Shown here: one piece after another, positions 60,185 to 64,000 of the stretch
How positions within the stretch are numbered: the first letter of the stretch is position 1
How the letters are laid out: each line of letters starts with the position of its first letter
DNA from: Plasmodiophora brassicae
Taxonomy: Eukaryota > Endomyxa > Phytomyxea > Plasmodiophorida > Plasmodiophoridae
DNA: 64,000 nucleotides
Direction: 5' to 3'
Assembly (NCBI GenBank): GCA_039704465.1
Contig: JASFAU010000015.1
Span: 310,001 to 374,000 of the forward strand
Program-made: the position numbers and the translations under genes
The notes under the pieces: model-generated
Database searches by the model: none
What the model saw: the letters and a program-made list of their open reading frames with translations, nothing else
What the model was told of the DNA's origin: nothing

Positions 60185-60691
60185 GCTGTTCGACGACGAC
60201 CCCCACTGAGAAGGTGTGCACCTCGCTGCCCCGCTGTCCGCAGCGTACGCCGACTGTAAACCGCAACAGAAATAGTGGATGGCTGCCCGTGCCGGCTACC
60301 GGGTGTCACCGAGTCGGACAGTGTGGTGCAGTGACCAGTTGTTCACACGGGCACGCAACAACGTCAACAACAACAAACGTCACATCAGCAGGCCATTGTC
60401 GGCCACTCAACAGAGAAAGTTCCTGTTGATGTATGATGTTCTTGTCGATCGTTCCTCCAGGTGGAGCGGCTTGCCTTTCTGGAAGCTGCGTCGTATTTAT
60501 CGGCCGTCGACAGGCAACCTGGTATGGGAAGTGCGCGTCGTATGTATGTCTGATTGGGATTCGGGTCTGTGCGTGACCGTCTTTGCGTTATTGTTGTGGT
60601 GGGATTGGGCGGGGCCAGCCCGCTCCGCTCCCACCTCCGAATCGGAATCGCCCCCCGCACGCAGTCGTGGGCGGGCGACGCGTCGTGAAAC
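60185..60691. other. divergent promoter region kinase/SPX gene
   Basis: No supported gene. The right part is probably the 5' leader of the SPX gene, since the start codon at 60692 is split by an intron and needs transcribed sequence upstream. Confidence 0.45.
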
Positions 60692-63600
60692 ATGTCAGCG
60701 CTGGCGTCGCCCGGCCCTGTGCCTGCCTAACGCGTGTGCCCAGGAAGTTCGGGCACCAGCTTCGGGACCGGCGGCTGCCGAAATGGACGAACCGGTACAT
60801 CGCGTACGCGCAGATGAAGTCCATGATCAAGACGATACGCGAGCAGATCGACGCCGCGTCGTCGTCCTCGTCGGCAACGCCCAAGCAGGTCCGTTCGTCC
60901 TGTCGTGATACCCCGCGTCTTCCCACGCCCAACCGAGCGACATCAGGTTAAAATGTTTATCGACCGCCTGAAGAGCGAAATCAAGAAAGGTATTCAACGG
61001 CCCAGAAGGACCTGATCGCAACCGTTATAACGATTCTTCGTTCAAAGTCGATTGGTTCTACGTGCACAAGTTGCAGCAAATGGAGACACGACGTACGGTC
61101 ATCACGAACAGGTTCGGGGAGCTCCCTGGCCTACCGGCGTCGGCGCTGGCGGCCGCCGAGATATCGCTGGATCAGGCGCTTCGCATCTGCGAGCAGGAAC
61201 TCCTCGACCTGAAGCAATTCGCCGAGATCAACCAGGTCGGGTTCGTGAAGATCGCCAAGAAGTTCGACAAACAGTGCCCAGGTCGGTCCTGTGAAGGTCG
61301 CTGGTTTCAACGGTTCACCGGGCGTCTTATAGGTGGCAACGTTAGCAGCGTACTGAGCAGCATTGTCACGACGGTTAGCGACCTATCTGTCGTCGACAAC
61401 CTGCTGCAATGGTGCAATGAATCGCGAGACCAGTTGGATCATTCGGAGATGCCCCAGTCGCCAGTCATGCAAGGGCTCTTGCAATCGGTTGGATGGTTTG
61501 CCGCCTAGCAACGATCGTCCTTTGACACGGGACTGGATACCAGATCGCAGCGCAATCGGACGTGCAGGGGCCTCTTCGTAGTATCGGGTCCACGGTGGAC
61601 ATTGCGACCATGATGTTCCATGCGATTCAAAAGAACAACATTGAGGCCGTTAAAGAGCTGGTTCCTCACATTAAGGATCTCAACGTTGTGAATCCGGATG
61701 GTGAAACGTTCCTCAGCGTAGCGTGTACGCACCTGTCCGTTTGAACATTGGGTACACGCTGTCTGACAGCGGGATGCTTAGGCCAGTACGGGTTCGATGT
61801 CATCACGAAGGAACTGCTAACAGTCGGAGCGTCTGTATCGCTTCCATCACGACTGGATCGGACGCCGTTGCACGTTGCTTGCATCGGGAAATCCGCTAAC
61901 TGTGTTACAGAACTCATCAACGCCGGGGTTGTCGATTGCCGTGCCCTGTCATGGACAGATCTCATTCTCTTGCCAGGCGAACCTGAATGCGAAAGACGTC
62001 GAGTTGCACTGTCCGCTACACTATGGCGCCATCCTGAACGACGTCGACACTTGTAAGGAGTTGCTGGACGCCAACGCGAAAACCGGGTGTCGAGATATGA
62101 ATGGGTTCTTGAAGCGCTCTGACGGCGATCTTGATGAAGCTTAACGTGGTTTACTTAGGAACACCGCGCTGGCGCTGGCCGCGATGCATGGCAGCCTTGA
62201 CGTCCTTGAATTACTCATCGCCGGCAAGGCTCGTATCGATAGCTTTAACTGGTTCGGGCAGATCCCGCTGCACCTTGCCTGCAGGTAGAGCATTACGTCC
62301 CATACAAGTCCCTTCTTTTGTTCACCGTCAACCAGGTTCGGTCATCTGGACTGTGTTAGAGCTCTGCTTCACGCTGGATCCCGCATTGCTACGTACGATG
62401 TTACAGGTCGGTCACCATTGCATGAAGCCGCTCGAAAGGGTTACGACGAGATCCTGAAAATGATTATTGCCGCCATCCCTAACCAGGTTGCACCGTGCAA
62501 TTCCTCGTGGTGTCTCACTGATAGACCAGCGGTGCAGTGGGAAGAGGGCCAAGCCGAGCCTGTCTATTTATCTGCCGACGTGGAAGGCCTCACACCCCTT
62601 CATTCCGCGGCCTACTACGGCAGAGAGACGTCCGTCAAGGTCAGGCGTAATACCGACGTCATGCGAAATAAGGATATCTGATGAATGAATAGATGTTATT
62701 GGAAATCGGCGCGAACAGCCACGCAAGGGACCGGTTCGGGTGGACGCCTCGTGACTATTCGCTGTACTGCGGGCACCTCGAGCTGGCGTCATTGTTTCCA
62801 GAACCCAACGACGAAGACCTCACGCCAACATCAAGGAAAGAAGTGAGCAAGGCGCGAAAGTATGCAGAAAGTGCTCCAGTTCACACCGAGGTACCATCAC
62901 TCTGTCATGTCTCTCATGGGAGCTGATCCGCGTTCGTCAAGGTCCCTGTCGAAGACGAGCATATTGTTGTCGGAGAACCGCATCGACATTCGTCTACAGC
63001 CAGGTTGTCAGGTTCTGACATCAGTCCCACTGCGGCATGCAAGGTTGTGTTGCTACGGGTTCCAGTTTGGTGTCGCATCTCATTAATCGTCAGGTGACGT
63101 TCCGAGTTCGTGCTCGAGTCCAACCGCAACGATACGTCTGCATTTGTGGGAACCAAAGTTTCGCAGGGTCCGACATGTTCCTCGTCAAGGTTGCAGTGCC
63201 CGACATTAACGTTTCCGGTTCAGGTCATGGGACCCATTTCGATCGATCCGAATGGATCAGGTTGACCCGACACTCTTGGTTGACGTCCCTGCTGACGTTA
63301 CCGGTAGCTGAGATGGTAGTCCGTATGAGCAATGGCTAACTGCACGCGTCCAGATTCCACTGAGAACGAGCTGTCAACCTGGACAGTGACGCTCTACGTC
63401 CCGTACAGCAGCCGCTTGGAGTACAAGGTACGTGGACATCTGCAGATCTTCCTCCAGCGTTCTGAGTGGCGCCCATTGCACAGTACCTGATCATGGCGCA
63501 AGATGTTCTTGAAGTTTGGGAAGTTCTGCCAGTGAATCGCGTTGTAAGTAATCTCTTGCCGGTCAAGCTAGGCACTCGTCTAACGCATCGCATCACAAGT

Positions 63601-64000
63601 TTGAGGCATCGATGCATGCTGTGAACATTATCGATGATGGGTTCTTCGGGTATCAGCACGGGGTGGACGCGGGCGAGATGTGGACCAGTCAGGGATGGTT
63701 GGTCTCTGACCATCAGCTCCACATTCGGCTCGGACACGTCACTGGCGAAAAGAGCAAGCCCTGTGTGCGAATATTCGGCCTTGAAACACCTGACCTCATC
63801 AATGTTGGATACGTCGCGATGGGCCGTAAGACAACCCGTCACGTACCGTTGCCCATGCAAGACGTCATGGAGAATATCACGTTCCAGGTGCACTGATTGC
63901 TCTGTGAACGACATGCAGACCCATTGGTAACCGACTGAACGACAACAGATCAGACCTCAGAAGGGCGAGCTGCCAGAGTTCTGCGTTGTGTTCGACGTGT
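60692..64000 (+). CDS. SPX-ankyrin protein, GDE1/PHO81 type (3' end outside window)
   Basis: SPX domains bind inositol pyrophosphates as phosphate sensors. The first two bases of the start codon (AT, 60692-60693) join over a 50-base intron to G at 60744, giving the canonical SPX start MKFGHQLRDRRLPKWTNRYI. SMIKTIREQ, MFIDRLKSEIKKVDWFYVHK and RICEQELLDLKQFAEINQVG with FVKIAKKFDK follow over further introns. At least five ankyrin repeats come next (RTPLHVACIGK, LHCPLHYGAILND, IPLHLACR, SPLHEAARKGYDEI, LTPLHSAAYYGRE, WTPRDYSLYCGHLELASLF). After about 62900 a beta-rich region (STWTVTLYVPYSSRLEYK, LPMQDVMENITFQVH) resembles the C2-like part that precedes the phosphodiesterase domain in GDE1. The GDPD domain itself would lie beyond base 64000 and is not seen. 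Confidence 0.85.

Noticed and set aside
61004..61020. Apparent 16-base intron in the SPX gene
   Set aside because: A 58-base GT-AG intron ending just before GTCGATTGGTTC-type coding (KKVDWFYVHK) restores the SPX consensus and removes the need for an ultra-short intron.

Overview
This window is nuclear DNA of a GC-rich, gene-dense, unicellular-looking eukaryote. Nearly every recognisable gene is a eukaryotic housekeeping or signalling gene (BUB3, RBBP5, YKT6, EB1, EXO1, PES1, TRMT11, an OCRL-type phosphatase, DCPS, a neurobeachin-type BEACH protein). Most are cut by many short GT-AG introns, mostly 48 to 75 bases. Neighbouring genes are often only tens of bases apart: EB1 and ATP10 stop codons lie 24 bases apart, and the TMEM216-like and DCPS start codons are separated by 52 bases. 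A TMEM216-type ciliary transition-zone protein suggests a flagellated stage. A plant-like RS2Z splicing factor, a 7TM-RGS protein, an SPX-ankyrin protein and LRR/PA-domain membrane receptors fit a free-living protist. I cannot place the species from the sequence alone.

Layout. 1-8.8 kb: a PA-domain multipass membrane protein (cut by the window edge), an LRR single-pass membrane protein built from one-repeat-per-exon modules, TRMT11, an AIM24-family protein and one unrecognised gene. 9.2-15.4 kb: a two-repeat Myb protein, two small proteins, EB1, ATP10, BUB3 and YKT6. 15.6-23.7 kb: an LRR-like membrane protein, then a 3.1-kb tandem segmental duplication. Each unit carries an intact PA-domain 7TM gene. 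The unit ends lie inside RBBP5, so the upstream unit holds a truncated, frameshifted RBBP5 copy. 24-28.2 kb: a C2H2 protein, then a degraded tyrosine-recombinase (Crypton/Ndc10-like) element with a large inverted repeat. 28.2-41.8 kb: a 7TM-RGS protein, an NT-C2-like protein, small secreted proteins, the OCRL-like phosphatase, EXO1, the RS2Z splicing factor, the TMEM216-like protein and DCPS. 42-51 kb: a two-domain class 3 lipase without introns, a MIF4G protein, PES1, GTPBP1/2 and a broken restriction-endonuclease-like gene. 51.4-64 kb: the BEACH protein, a signal-peptide protein kinase with unusual catalytic motifs, and an SPX-ankyrin protein (GDE1/PHO81 type) that runs off the window.

Most genes look independently expressed, as is normal for a eukaryote. 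The most unusual points are the PA-7TM receptor-like family (three members here), the nested duplication around RBBP5, an ATG split by an intron in the SPX gene, a lipase with a second domain whose nucleophile serine is replaced, the LRR exon modules, and the fold-back recombinase element. Coordinates of multi-exon genes are outer limits; internal splice sites are my own reading of GT-AG borders guided by family conservation.
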